Origin: Diaphorobacter ruginosibacter
GTDB taxonomy: Bacteria > Pseudomonadota > Gammaproteobacteria > Burkholderiales > Burkholderiaceae_C
NCBI RefSeq assembly: GCF_014395975.1
Contig: NZ_CP060714.1
Coordinates: 1,612,001-1,676,000 of the forward strand
Length of the DNA stretch: 64,000 bases
Direction of reading: 5' to 3'
The position numbers and the translations under genes are program-made. The notes beneath the pieces are model-generated. The model had not been told where the DNA came from. It ran no database searches and saw only the letters and a list, made by a program, of their open reading frames with translations. Below are positions 34,861-43,739 of this stretch, in pieces (the first letter of the stretch is position 1; each line of letters starts with the position of its first letter).

Positions 34861-35955
34861 TCAAGGCTTCGCGCAGGCCCCGTCCAGACCCACCATGCCG
34901 GAGAGCTTCTGCATGCTGGAACGTTCGCTCAGGCATTTCTGATAACGGGCTTCGTCCGCCTGACGCTGTGCGAACTGAACCGCCTCCGCGCGCTTGGCCT
35001 GCAGTTCGGCGACGCGCCTGCGGATTTCGGGCATGGCGGCAACGGCGGCTTTCTCGCCTTCCACGATGGCATTGGCGCGCTGGCTGAAATCGGCGGGGCC
35101 GATGTCCAGCACCTTGGGGCGAATGGTCACGTCGGCCCGCGCGAGCTCGGCCTGGCCGAGCTTCTGTCCCATGATGGCAATCGACTGGTTCAGCGCCCCC
35201 AGCATGTTGCCGGGAGTCGTGCCGCGCGCCTTGTTGGAGATGTCCACGGCAATCACGATGTCCGCACCCAATTGCCGCGCGGCATCCACGGGCACCGGGC
35301 TGGTGATGCCGCCATCGACGAAATGGAACTTGCCGATGGCCACCGGCTGGAACACGCCCGGCACGCTGCTGGAGGCGCGCACGGCCTGGCCCGTGTTGCC
35401 GACCGAGAACACGGTGCGCTCGCCGTCCTCGAGCCGCGTTGCCACGGACACGAACGGCTTGCCCAGCTTGTTGAGCGGCTTGTTGCGCACCTGCTCGTTC
35501 ACATAGTCCTCGAGCTTCTGGCCGAGCACCAGGCCGCCGGAGGACAGCTGCAGGTCACGTATCTTGGCCTCGTCGAGCGCCACCGCCTTCTCCTGCAGCT
35601 CGAACGCGTTCATGCCGCTGGCATACATCGCGCCGACGACGCTGCCCGCGCTGGTGCCGGAGACGACGGCGGGCGTGAAGCCATTGGCCTCGAGCATCTT
35701 GATCACGCCGATATGTGCAAAGCCCTTGGCGGCACCACCCCCGAGGGCGAGGCCGATGCGGACAGGCGCCTCGGTCGTGCTGCCGCCGGTTGCGCCAGCG
35801 CTTGCCACTGTGCCGGCCGTGTCCGTCGAACCACTCTTTGCGGGCGGGTTGCTGCCGCAGGCCGTCAGGCCGAGCACCGTCAAGGCGCTCGCGCAGGCCA
35901 TCAGGAGGCGGGCGGACGAGGTGGTTGATGGGAAGGAGAGGGCGTTGGGGCGCAT
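34861..35955 (-). CDS. Patatin-like phospholipase lipoprotein (RssA family)
   Basis: 364 residues with a lipoprotein signal (lipobox Cys33, LTAC). The patatin domain has the oxyanion loop GGGAAKGF (72-79), nucleophile Ser102 in GTSAG, and the catalytic Asp in DGG near residue 216. It probably hydrolyses acyl esters at the cell envelope. The C-terminal 60 residues are charged and helical. It is convergent with the FUSC gene. Confidence 0.93.
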   Translation of the reverse strand: MRPNALSFPSTTSSARLLMACASALTVLGLTACGSNPPAKSGSTDTAGTVASAGATGGSTTEAPVRIGLALGGGAAKGFAHIGVIKMLEANGFTPAVVSGTSAGSVVGAMYASGMNAFELQEKAVALDEAKIRDLQLSSGGLVLGQKLEDYVNEQVRNKPLNKLGKPFVSVATRLEDGERTVFSVGNTGQAVRASSSVPGVFQPVAIGKFHFVDGGITSPVPVDAARQLGADIVIAVDISNKARGTTPGNMLGALNQSIAIMGQKLGQAELARADVTIRPKVLDIGPADFSQRANAIVEGEKAAVAAMPEIRRRVAELQAKRAEAVQFAQRQADEARYQKCLSERSSMQKLSGMVGLDGACAKP

Positions 35956-36140
35956 ACGCAGATCAGGGCCTGGCAGGAGCAGACGGTCAGTTCAGGGGGA
36001 GGCGGAAACAAGGGCTCCAGGACGAGCGGCTGGAAGTATATCGGCAGGCCGGTAGCTGCTCTGGCGCAAGTGCTTCTTGCGCTCGGCTACATTGAGTCTC
36101 CTTTGTCGGCGGGTCCGATACCAAAGCTCGAGGAAACTGC

Positions 36141-36572
36141 GTGAACACTGTTCCAGCCAATCCGCTGCACGCGCGCGACGTGCGCGCCTTCCTTCCCTCC
36201 CGGGATTTCGATGTGTCCAAGCGCTTCTACTGCGCACTGGGCTGCCCCCTGGAGTGGGAGGACGAGGATCTTGCCCTGTTCTCGCTGGCGGACGCGAAAT
36301 TCTATGTGCAGCGTTTCTACGTGAAGGAGTGGGCCGAGAACAGCATGATGCTCATCTCCGTCGATGACGCTGCCGCGTGCCACGCGCGCGTGGCGGCATT
36401 GGTCGAGTCCGGCCTCTACCCCGGTATCCGTGTCGCAGAGCCCCGGCTGGAGGCTCCGCCCTATGACGCTTGGGTCACCTATGCCTGGGACCCCTGCGGA
36501 GTGCTGCTGCACCTGGTGCAGTGGAACGCGCGGGCCGGGGGTGAGACGGCCGAGATCGTCAACACGCGCTGA
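36141..36572 (+). CDS. VOC-superfamily (glyoxalase/bleomycin-resistance-like) protein
   Basis: A 143-residue protein with the paired beta-alpha-beta-beta-beta pattern of the vicinal-oxygen-chelate fold (RAFLPSRDFDVSKRFYCALG at the start and WVTYAWDPCGVLLHLVQ near the end). The metal ligands of true glyoxalases are not obvious, so the activity is uncertain. It lies divergent from the patatin gene and convergent with the TPP-enzyme gene. Confidence 0.85.
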   Translation: MNTVPANPLHARDVRAFLPSRDFDVSKRFYCALGCPLEWEDEDLALFSLADAKFYVQRFYVKEWAENSMMLISVDDAAACHARVAALVESGLYPGIRVAEPRLEAPPYDAWVTYAWDPCGVLLHLVQWNARAGGETAEIVNTR

Positions 36573-36604
36573 GCCACCGACAGGCAGCCTGCCACCCGGG
36601 AAGT

Positions 36605-38317
36605 TCAGCCTCGTTGCCTGTCTTGCGCCGCCTTCCGGATTCCGCTCAAGGTTCCTGAGGGGGTGATGGCCTCCGGGTCGATGAAGCAGTGAAGAATGCT
36701 GGGCAGCCCGCTCGCCCGTGCGCGTGCCAGAGCCGGGGCGAACTCCTCGGTCCTGCGCACGGTCTCGCCATGGCCGCCGAAGGCCTTCGCGTAGGCGGCG
36801 AAGTCCGGGTTCTTGAGTTCCGTGCCGCTGACGCGCCCGGGATATTCGCGTTCCTGGTGCATGCGGATGGTGCCGTACATGGCGTTATCCAGGAGGACGA
36901 CGAGGATGGGCAGTTGGTACTGCAGCGCGGTTGCAAATTCCTGGCCATGCATGAGGAAGTCGCCGTCGCCCGCGAAGATGACGACTTCCCGCTCGGGCCA
37001 CAGGCGCTTGGCACCCACACCGGCCGGCGGGCCGTAGCCCATGGAGCCGCTGGTGGGGGCGAGCTGGCTGGCATAGGCGGTGAACGGCCAGAAGCGGTGC
37101 ACCCAGGTGGCGAAGTTGCCAGCGCCGTTGCAGAAGATGGTGTCGGCGGGCAGCACCTCGCGCAGGTGGCCCATGATTTCGCCCATCTGCAGTTCGCCGG
37201 GAATCCTGATGCTGGCGGGGTCGCTCCATGCCAGGTACTCGGCATGGGCATCGGCCGTTTGCGAGGCCCACGTCGGTGCAGACGCAGGCTTACCCATGGC
37301 GGCCAGCGCGGCAGCCATGGGCTGCGGCGTGGCGTTGATGGCCTGGGCGGCGTGGTAGAGGCGGCCCAGTTCGTTGGCATCGGCATGGATGTGCACCATA
37401 TCCTGCCGCGGGGTGGGAATGTCGAACAATTCGTAGCTCTGCGAGGCGATCTCGGAGAGACGTCCGCCCAGCACGATGACCAGGTCGCTTGCGCGGATGC
37501 GGGCGAGCAGCTTGGGGTTGACGCCCAGTCCCAGGTCGCCGCCGTAGCTCGCGTGGTTGGCGGGGAACAGCATCTGGCGGCGGAATGAGCAGTACACGGG
37601 CAACTGCCAGTTCTCCGCAAAGGCCACGAGATGGTCGACCGCCTGCTGGTTCCAGCGCGTGCCGCCGACGATGACCACGGGGCGCTCGGCCTTCTCGAGC
37701 CGCGCCTTCAGCTCGGCCAGCGCCTCGGCGCCAGGGGCGGTCTCCGTGACGGCGTAAGGGCGCGCATCGGGCACGGTGACCACGTCCGTCAGCATGTCCT
37801 CGGGCAGTGCGATGACCACCGGCCCGGGACGGCCCGAGGTGGCGACGTGGAACGCACGCGAGACGAGTTCCGGAATGCGCGCCGCATCATCGATCTGCAC
37901 GGTCCACTTGGTCATGGTGCCGAAGACCGCGCCGTAGTCGAGCTCCTGGAATGCCTCGCGCTCCATCATGCCGCGCGCGACCTGGCCGACGAAGACGATC
38001 AGCGGGGTCGAGTCCTGGTGCGCGATGTGGATGCCGGCGGATGCATTGGTCGCACCCGGCCCGCGGGTCACGAAGCAGATGCCGGGCTGGCCGGTGAGCT
38101 TGCCCTGGGCCTCGGCCATCATCGCTGCTCCGCCTTCCTGGCGGCTGATGGTGACGTCGACATGCGCGTCGTGCAGCGCGTCGAGCGCGGCCAGATAGCT
38201 TTCACCGGGGACGCAGAACAGCTGCTTCACGCCGTGCAGCACGAGTTGATCGACGAGTACCTGCCCGCCGGTGCGGGCTCCGGGTTGTGGACTGCGGATA
38301 GTGCTGTTTGTCTCCAT
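36605..38317 (-). CDS. Thiamine-diphosphate-dependent enzyme, acetolactate synthase-like
   Basis: A 570-residue ThDP enzyme. The N-terminal Pyr domain has the cofactor-activating Glu39 (CVPGESYLAAL) and FVTRGPGATNA; the C-terminal domain has the GDGDFLMHGQEF...LLDNAMYG cofactor/metal motif. The overall pattern is that of the catabolic acetolactate synthase / benzoylformate decarboxylase branch. No small regulatory subunit gene is adjacent, so it is not the standard ilvB-ilvH pair. I chose the ATG at 38317 behind AAGG. The substrate is unknown. Confidence 0.9.
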   Translation of the reverse strand: METNSTIRSPQPGARTGGQVLVDQLVLHGVKQLFCVPGESYLAALDALHDAHVDVTISRQEGGAAMMAEAQGKLTGQPGICFVTRGPGATNASAGIHIAHQDSTPLIVFVGQVARGMMEREAFQELDYGAVFGTMTKWTVQIDDAARIPELVSRAFHVATSGRPGPVVIALPEDMLTDVVTVPDARPYAVTETAPGAEALAELKARLEKAERPVVIVGGTRWNQQAVDHLVAFAENWQLPVYCSFRRQMLFPANHASYGGDLGLGVNPKLLARIRASDLVIVLGGRLSEIASQSYELFDIPTPRQDMVHIHADANELGRLYHAAQAINATPQPMAAALAAMGKPASAPTWASQTADAHAEYLAWSDPASIRIPGELQMGEIMGHLREVLPADTIFCNGAGNFATWVHRFWPFTAYASQLAPTSGSMGYGPPAGVGAKRLWPEREVVIFAGDGDFLMHGQEFATALQYQLPILVVLLDNAMYGTIRMHQEREYPGRVSGTELKNPDFAAYAKAFGGHGETVRRTEEFAPALARARASGLPSILHCFIDPEAITPSGTLSGIRKAAQDRQRG

Positions 38318-38367
38318 GGCCTTGTTCTCGGGTTGCTTGTGGATGGAAAGGGAAATCGCCGCTATCG

Positions 38368-38688
38368 CTATGCACGAGCGGAGGGCGTCGGGCAGATGAT
38401 GCCCGATGACGGTGCCGTAGCCGCGTGCTCGCAGGCCTCGATGGCATCCTGTCGCCAGAATTCGGTGGCGGCGTAGAAGCCTTCCCACACGCAGCCGTTG
38501 CAGCCGCGCCCGCAGCAGGTGTCGGGCTCGGGCGGCGTGCGCCGCAGCGTGACGCCGAGGGCCTGCGCATGGCGTTCCAGGGCCGCGAAGAGCTGTCGCG
38601 CCTGAGCCAGCTCGCCAGAGATGCGGATCGCGGCCAGTTGCGGGAGCGAGGCGTTCGCGAGGAATGCGGGTGGGTCTTGCAGGGTCAC
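38368..38688 (-). CDS. Small cysteine-rich oxidoreductase-like protein
   Basis: A 106-residue protein whose middle carries PPEPDTCCGRGCNGCVWEGFY, the CCGxGCxxCVWxxY pattern of the oxidoreductase-like N-terminal domain found in small bacterial proteins and at the ends of eukaryotic oxidoreductases. The four Cys may bind a metal or cluster. It lies 50 bp upstream of the ThDP enzyme and overlaps the preceding membrane-protein gene by four bases. Confidence 0.8.
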   Translation of the reverse strand: MTLQDPPAFLANASLPQLAAIRISGELAQARQLFAALERHAQALGVTLRRTPPEPDTCCGRGCNGCVWEGFYAATEFWRQDAIEACEHAATAPSSGIICPTPSARA

Positions 38689-38993
38689 TTGTTGCGGCGC
38701 GAGGGCTTGTTCTTCGAGGTGTTGCGCTCGGCGTTCTGCTCGAGATAGCTCGCGGTCTCGGCATCGAGCTCGCGGCGTTTTTTGAGGCGCACGGCGTATT
38801 GCACGAGGAAGGCGATTCCCAGCGCGAGTGCAAACCAGCCGACAATATAGGCTTGGCGCATCAGCTCCTGCACGTCGGGCGAGCGGGAAACATAGGGCGC
38901 CAGAAGAATGATGGCGCCAATGAGTGCGCAGATGATGCCTTTGAAAAGCACATCGTTGTCGAGTTTGCGCGACGGTGTTCTGGAGGCTGACAT
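38685..38993 (-). CDS. Small two-helix membrane protein
   Basis: A 102-residue protein with two membrane helices (about 16-34 and 49-70) and a strongly basic C-terminal tail (RRELDAETASYLEQNAERNTSKNKPSRR). I recognise no family. Its stop overlaps the start of the Cys-rich gene by four bases, so the two are translationally coupled. The ATG at 38993 follows GGAGG at good spacing, while the open frame further upstream is the antisense of ylqF. Confidence 0.8.
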   Translation of the reverse strand: MSASRTPSRKLDNDVLFKGIICALIGAIILLAPYVSRSPDVQELMRQAYIVGWFALALGIAFLVQYAVRLKKRRELDAETASYLEQNAERNTSKNKPSRRNK

Positions 38994-39101
38994 GATCGGG
39001 GCGTGCCTGCGGCGCGCGGCAACAGGCAGGATAGGCATGAAAGGCAAAGCCTGATTATCCTTGTCTCCCGGATTTCTCTCTATTCGTGAAAGTACAGTTC
39101 C

Positions 39102-40067
39102 ATGGCCATTCAGTGGTTTCCCGGTCATATGCACCTGACGCGCAAGGCGATCGAGGAGCGCATCAAGGACATCGATGTCGTCATCGAGTTGCTGGACGCG
39201 CGCCTTCCGGGCTCGAGCGCCAATCCGCTGCTTGCCGAGCTGACCGGCCACAAGCCCACGCTCAAGGTGCTCAACAAGCAGGACCTGGCCGACCCCGGCC
39301 GTACCCCGTTGTGGCTCGACTGGTACAACGCCAAGCTGGAGACCCATGCCATCGCGCTCGACGCGTCGGACGCGGCTCCCGCACGCAAGCTGATCGACGG
39401 GTGCCGCAAGCTTGCACCCACGCGGCAGGGGCTCTCGCGTCCGATGCGCGTGCTGATCTGCGGTATTCCGAACGTGGGCAAGTCCACGTTGATCAACACG
39501 CTGTCCGCCAAGCGCCAGGCGAAGACCGGTGACGAGGCCGGCGTCACCAAGCAGGAGCAGCGCATCGTGCTGGCCGACGATTTCTACCTGTGGGACACGC
39601 CCGGCATGCTGTGGCCGCGCATCATCGTTGACCAGAGCGGCGATCGGCTGGCCGCGACGGGCGCCGTGGGCCGCAATGCCTACGACGAGGAAGTCGTCGC
39701 GCTCGACCTGCTCGAATACCTCAAGGGGCAGTACGCGGCGCAGCTCGATGCGCGCTACAAGCTCGGCCTTTCGGTGGACGATATCGCGGCGATGCACGAC
39801 GACGAACTGCTCGAGAGGATTGCCCGCAAGCGCGGGGCGGTGATGTCCGGGGGCAAGCTCAACATGCAGAAGGCCGCGGAGATCGTGCTGACCGACCTGC
39901 GCGGCGGTGTGCTGGGCCGGATCTCGCTCGAAACGCCCGCCGAATTCGAGGGCTGGCTGGCCGAAGCTGCAGTGAAGGAAGAGGCCCGCGCGCTCAAGAA
40001 GGCCGAGTGGGACAAGCGCAAGGTCCGCAAGGATGCGAGCCGCGCGCGCCGCCGCGAGCAGGAGTAA
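39102..40067 (+). CDS. ylqF: Ribosome biogenesis GTPase YlqF/RbgA
   Basis: A 321-residue circularly permuted GTPase: G4 NKQD (58-61) precedes G1 GIPNVGKS (121-128) and G3 DTPG (165-168). The N-terminal IQWFPGHMHLTRKAI is the family signature. RbgA matures the large ribosomal subunit in Bacillus. The C-terminus is very basic (RKVRKDASRARRR), fitting rRNA contact. Monocistronic. Confidence 0.95.
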   Translation: MAIQWFPGHMHLTRKAIEERIKDIDVVIELLDARLPGSSANPLLAELTGHKPTLKVLNKQDLADPGRTPLWLDWYNAKLETHAIALDASDAAPARKLIDGCRKLAPTRQGLSRPMRVLICGIPNVGKSTLINTLSAKRQAKTGDEAGVTKQEQRIVLADDFYLWDTPGMLWPRIIVDQSGDRLAATGAVGRNAYDEEVVALDLLEYLKGQYAAQLDARYKLGLSVDDIAAMHDDELLERIARKRGAVMSGGKLNMQKAAEIVLTDLRGGVLGRISLETPAEFEGWLAEAAVKEEARALKKAEWDKRKVRKDASRARRREQE

Positions 40068-40133
40068 GCACCCAGGCGTTGCGCGGATTTTTGTGTCAGG
40101 ATGGCGGCTCCGATCTGGTCCGACTGTCATACC

Positions 40134-41375
40134 ATGCAACACAACAACAGTAGCAGAAGCGCAGATTCGTCCTCCACCGCGAAGGGGCGCATTCCCCTGG
40201 CCGACCGTCTGCTGCGCCGGCGCGATGGACACCATGCCCGCGTGACCTACGAAGAGCTGTTCTTCGATCTGGTCTATGTTTTCGCCGTCACGCAGCTCAG
40301 CCATCTGCTGCTGCATCACCTTACCTTCACCGGGCTGATCGAGACCCTGATCCTGTGGTTCGGCGTATGGCTGGGCTGGCAGTACAGCTGCTGGTTCACC
40401 AACTGGTTCGATCCCGAAACGCCGCATATTCGCAGCGTGCTGTTTGCCTCGGGGTTGCTTGCACTGCTGATGGCCTGCGCGGTGCCGGAGGGATTCGGGG
40501 CGCGAGCACTGGTCTTTGCGGCCAGCTACGCGGCGATGCAGGTGGGACGCACGGCCTACGTCGTATGGATACTGGGGCCGGGCCATCCCATGGCGCCGAA
40601 CTACCGGCGCATGCTGGTCTGGCTGTGTATTTCCGGCGTGCTCTGGATCGCGGGCGGCATGGTGCAGTCGCATGAGCTGCGCATCGTGCTGTGGCTGCTG
40701 GCCATTGGCTGCGAGTATTTCTCACCGATGATCGGCTTTGCCTTCCCCGGGATGGGGCACTCATCGACAAGCGAGTGGACCATCGAAGGCGGCCATCTCG
40801 CCGAGCGCTGCCAGCTCTTCGTGATCGTCGCGCTGGGTGAGACGCTGGTGGCCACGGGTGCAGCACTCTCCGAGGAAGCGCATTGGGACAATGGCGTGCT
40901 GCTGGCGCTGGCCGCCACTTTCATCGGCACGCTGGCGATGTGGTGGCTGTACTTCGGCACGTCGAGCAAGGATGCAAGCTCGGTGATCAGCTCCTCGGAT
41001 GATCCGGGGCGCATCGGCGCGTACTTCCACTACATCCATGTGATTCTGGTAGCCGGCATCATCGGCAGTGCCGTGGGCAACGACCTCGTGATGGCACACC
41101 CCTACAGCATGCTCACCACGGCGCAGGTCGTGACCCTGGTGGGTGGCCCGGCCGTGTACCTGCTGGGCAGCGCCGTCTACAAGCAGGTGGTCTATGGCTG
41201 CGTGCCGATGTCGCACATCGTGGGTGCGGTCGCGCTGCTGGCACTGATTCCCGTGGGCTTTGTGGCCAACCTGCTGGTAATGGGGTGGCTGACCACCATC
41301 GTGCTGCTCATGGTGAGCTTCTGGGAGCTGCGGGTGCGCAGGCATCCGCGCTCCGGAACGGTTCACCACGGATGA
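40134..41375 (+). CDS. Low temperature requirement A (LtrA)-like membrane protein
   Basis: A 413-residue protein with about ten to twelve membrane helices and the LtrA signatures TYEELFFDLVYVFAVTQLSHLL near the N-terminus and HLAERCQLFVIVALGE in the middle. The family name comes from a Listeria cold-sensitivity locus; the biochemical role is unknown. Neither ATG (40101 or 40134) has a good ribosome site; I chose the second because the residues between them are not typical of the family. Confidence 0.85.
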   Translation: MQHNNSSRSADSSSTAKGRIPLADRLLRRRDGHHARVTYEELFFDLVYVFAVTQLSHLLLHHLTFTGLIETLILWFGVWLGWQYSCWFTNWFDPETPHIRSVLFASGLLALLMACAVPEGFGARALVFAASYAAMQVGRTAYVVWILGPGHPMAPNYRRMLVWLCISGVLWIAGGMVQSHELRIVLWLLAIGCEYFSPMIGFAFPGMGHSSTSEWTIEGGHLAERCQLFVIVALGETLVATGAALSEEAHWDNGVLLALAATFIGTLAMWWLYFGTSSKDASSVISSSDDPGRIGAYFHYIHVILVAGIIGSAVGNDLVMAHPYSMLTTAQVVTLVGGPAVYLLGSAVYKQVVYGCVPMSHIVGAVALLALIPVGFVANLLVMGWLTTIVLLMVSFWELRVRRHPRSGTVHHG

Positions 41376-41423
41376 GGATGCGCTGGGCTCGGGCTGCAAT
41401 GGGCGCCTTGCTCGGCTCCTTGC

Positions 41424-41681
41424 CTATTTTCTGGAGTCGCTGTTGCTGTTGCTGTTGCCGGACCTGGAGAGAATGACGATCTTTCCTTCCTTCACGTAGC
41501 GATCGTATTCATCGCGCGGAATGGCGGTGAGGCCGGCCGTCCTTGCGTCATCCATCCAGCTGAGGGTGACGCTGTCGGGCGAGAAGCTGAGCTCGACCGG
41601 CCCCTCGGGGATGGTCATGGGAACGCCTTCCCCTTCACGGTAGGTGACGAGGCCGTGGATGGTTGCATAGGCGGTGGACAT
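41424..41681 (-). CDS. Small hypothetical protein
   Basis: An 85-residue protein without signal or membrane helix. It has a predicted beta-rich core (GPVELSFSPDSVTLSWMDD, AIPRDEYDRYVKEGKIVILS) and ends in a Ser-Asn-rich tail encoded by a short trinucleotide-type run (about 41438-41458). AGGAGA lies 7 bases before the ATG. Not recognised. Confidence 0.7.
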   Translation of the reverse strand: MSTAYATIHGLVTYREGEGVPMTIPEGPVELSFSPDSVTLSWMDDARTAGLTAIPRDEYDRYVKEGKIVILSRSGNSNSNSDSRK

Positions 41682-41827
41682 GGTGTGTCTCCTGGTGGTG
41701 GGGCCAAGATCAGGCACCGGATGAGCCGGGGCGCGGAATTTGCCAACGGGCATGGATCTGCCCCGAGAACCATTGGAAACGCGGAGCGTGTCCCTCGCGT
41801 GTCAGACCACGCCGCAAAACGCGAACG

Positions 41828-42637
41828 TTACGTATGCGCCGGCGCTGCGAACTCCCACGGCATGGACAGCACGCGCTCGTGCCAGTCGCGAAGGTCCGCA
41901 TGGAGACCCGCCGACGGCTCGCTTCCCTGCAGGGCCAGCCCGCTGCGCAGGTCGAGCCGCTCGCCGCTGATCGGGTGCGGGATCGACAGTCTCCAGGCGT
42001 GCAGCCAGAGGCGCTGCAGCCCGAGTCGCTCGGCCCACCACCGATTGAGCGGCCCCTTGCCATGCGTGGCGTCGCCCAGGATCGGATGGGCCACATGCTT
42101 GAGGTGGCGCCTGATCTGATGGCGTCGCCCGGTGTGCGGCGTCGCATGCACCAGCGAGGTGCGGGTGGTTGCGAACCGGGGATCGAGCGAGCCGGCGATC
42201 TCCAGCCGTGCCACGCAGCGCAGGTGCGTGCGCGCATCCTGCACCGGCGCATCGGGCGGGGCATCGTCGGGGCGCAGCGCATGGTCCACCTCGCACTCCC
42301 ACGGGGCCCAACCCCGTACGAGGGCCAGGTATTCCTTGTGCGCATCATGTTGCTGGAAGGACTGTGCCAGCGCGCGGGCCGCAATGGAATGCAGGCCCAT
42401 CACCAGCACGCCGCAGGTTCCCTTGTCGAGCCGATGCACCGGATACACATGCTGGCCCAGCTGGTCGCGCAGCGCCTGCATCACGAAGCGCGTTTCGCCC
42501 GCGTCCAGCCCGGTTCTGTGCACGAGCCAGCCGGCGGGCTTGTGGACGGCCACCATGTGCTCGTCCCGCCAGAGCAGCGTGAGCGGGGGATGGTAGTGGC
42601 CGAAGGGCGGAGCGGAATCGAGGGGCTGGGAGTGCAT
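41828..42637 (-). CDS. truC: tRNA pseudouridine synthase TruC-like (RluA family)
   Basis: A 269-residue pseudouridine synthase with the RluA-family catalytic Asp in VHRLDKGTCGVLVMGL and the motif GRRHQIRRHLKHVAHPILGDATHG. The spacing, length and the HKPAGWLVHRTGLDAGETRFVMQALRDQLG start are close to E. coli TruC (260 residues), which makes pseudouridine 65 in tRNA. The start is uncertain; ATG codons also occur at 42703 and 42778. Confidence 0.88.
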   Translation of the reverse strand: MHSQPLDSAPPFGHYHPPLTLLWRDEHMVAVHKPAGWLVHRTGLDAGETRFVMQALRDQLGQHVYPVHRLDKGTCGVLVMGLHSIAARALAQSFQQHDAHKEYLALVRGWAPWECEVDHALRPDDAPPDAPVQDARTHLRCVARLEIAGSLDPRFATTRTSLVHATPHTGRRHQIRRHLKHVAHPILGDATHGKGPLNRWWAERLGLQRLWLHAWRLSIPHPISGERLDLRSGLALQGSEPSAGLHADLRDWHERVLSMPWEFAAPAHT

Positions 42638-42722
42638 GGGCGAACAGGGGGCGCGACACGAAGTGCCACATAGAGTGGGACACTGAGTCCAATGGGAGAG
42701 CATAGCCTGTGAATGAAAGACA

Positions 42723-43679
42723 ATGGCACGCATGAACACAACGACAACCCGTGCTGCGTCGCAAGCCTCCCTGTCCATCCTTCCGCTGTCCCTGCTGGTA
42801 AAGGCCGAGCGGGACGATCCTTCACCGCTCGTCCTGTACCACGGCCGCTGTGCCGACGGTTTCTCGGCCGCCTGGGCCGCTTGGCAGTTCTACGGGGGCA
42901 ACGTGGAGTGCGTGGGCCTGACGCACGGCCAGGTGAAATCGCTGCAGGATCTGCCGCCGCTCGAGGGCCGCGCAGTCTACATTCTCGACTTCTCGTTCGC
43001 TGCCGACATCCTTTCCCAGATCGACGAGCGCGCCGCCAGGCTGGTGCTGCTCGATCATCACATCAGCGCGCAACGCGAGCTGGGGGACTATCGCTGCCGC
43101 TGCGGCGTGGTGCATTTCGACATGAACAAGTCGGGAGCGCGGCTGGCGTGGGAATTCTTCCACGGTGACGCACCCGTGCCCGACCTGATCCGCTTTGTGG
43201 AAGACCGCGACCTCTGGCGCTGGCAGTATCCGCAGACACGCGGGTTCGTGTCGGCGCTCGACATGGAACCCTTCGAGCTTGCCCGTTGGCAGGAGATCGC
43301 CAGCTTCACGCCCGAGCAGTTGGCGGCCTTCATTGCGCGCGGCGACGCGATGGACGAGAAATTCCGCAACCTGGCCGCCGATATCGCCCGCGACGCACGG
43401 CCCCTCTGCTTCAACGGCGAGCAGGGCGTGATGGTGAATGCCCCGGGTGCCTTCCACAGCCTGGTCGGTGACCTGCTCTCGCGCGAGAGCGGAACCTTTG
43501 CACTGATGTGGCAGGTGGGGTCCGAAGGACAGATCAAGGCGGGGCTGCGTTCACAGCGAGGCTATGACTGCTCTCCGCTGGCCGTGAGCATGGGCGGCGG
43601 AGGGCATGCGCAGGCATGTGGATTTCGCATGGCCGCCTCCCGTTTGCCGGAGCTGCTGGGCGGAACGTTCAAGGCCTGA
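42723..43679 (+). CDS. DHH-family phosphoesterase
   Basis: A 318-residue protein with LYHGRCADGFSAAWAAW, LDFSFA, the eponymous DHH (LVLLDHHISA) and a C-terminal DHHA1-type SMGGGGHAQACGFRM motif. This set indicates a manganese phosphoesterase acting on oligonucleotides or cyclic dinucleotides. Stand-alone, divergent from truC. A second ATG nine bases downstream could be the start. Confidence 0.9.
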   Translation: MARMNTTTTRAASQASLSILPLSLLVKAERDDPSPLVLYHGRCADGFSAAWAAWQFYGGNVECVGLTHGQVKSLQDLPPLEGRAVYILDFSFAADILSQIDERAARLVLLDHHISAQRELGDYRCRCGVVHFDMNKSGARLAWEFFHGDAPVPDLIRFVEDRDLWRWQYPQTRGFVSALDMEPFELARWQEIASFTPEQLAAFIARGDAMDEKFRNLAADIARDARPLCFNGEQGVMVNAPGAFHSLVGDLLSRESGTFALMWQVGSEGQIKAGLRSQRGYDCSPLAVSMGGGGHAQACGFRMAASRLPELLGGTFKA

Positions 43680-43739
43680 GAGCGTGATTGTCGTTTCTGT
43701 GCGGGAGCCCGCGGAGCGTTCCCGTACCGCGAGGCGCTG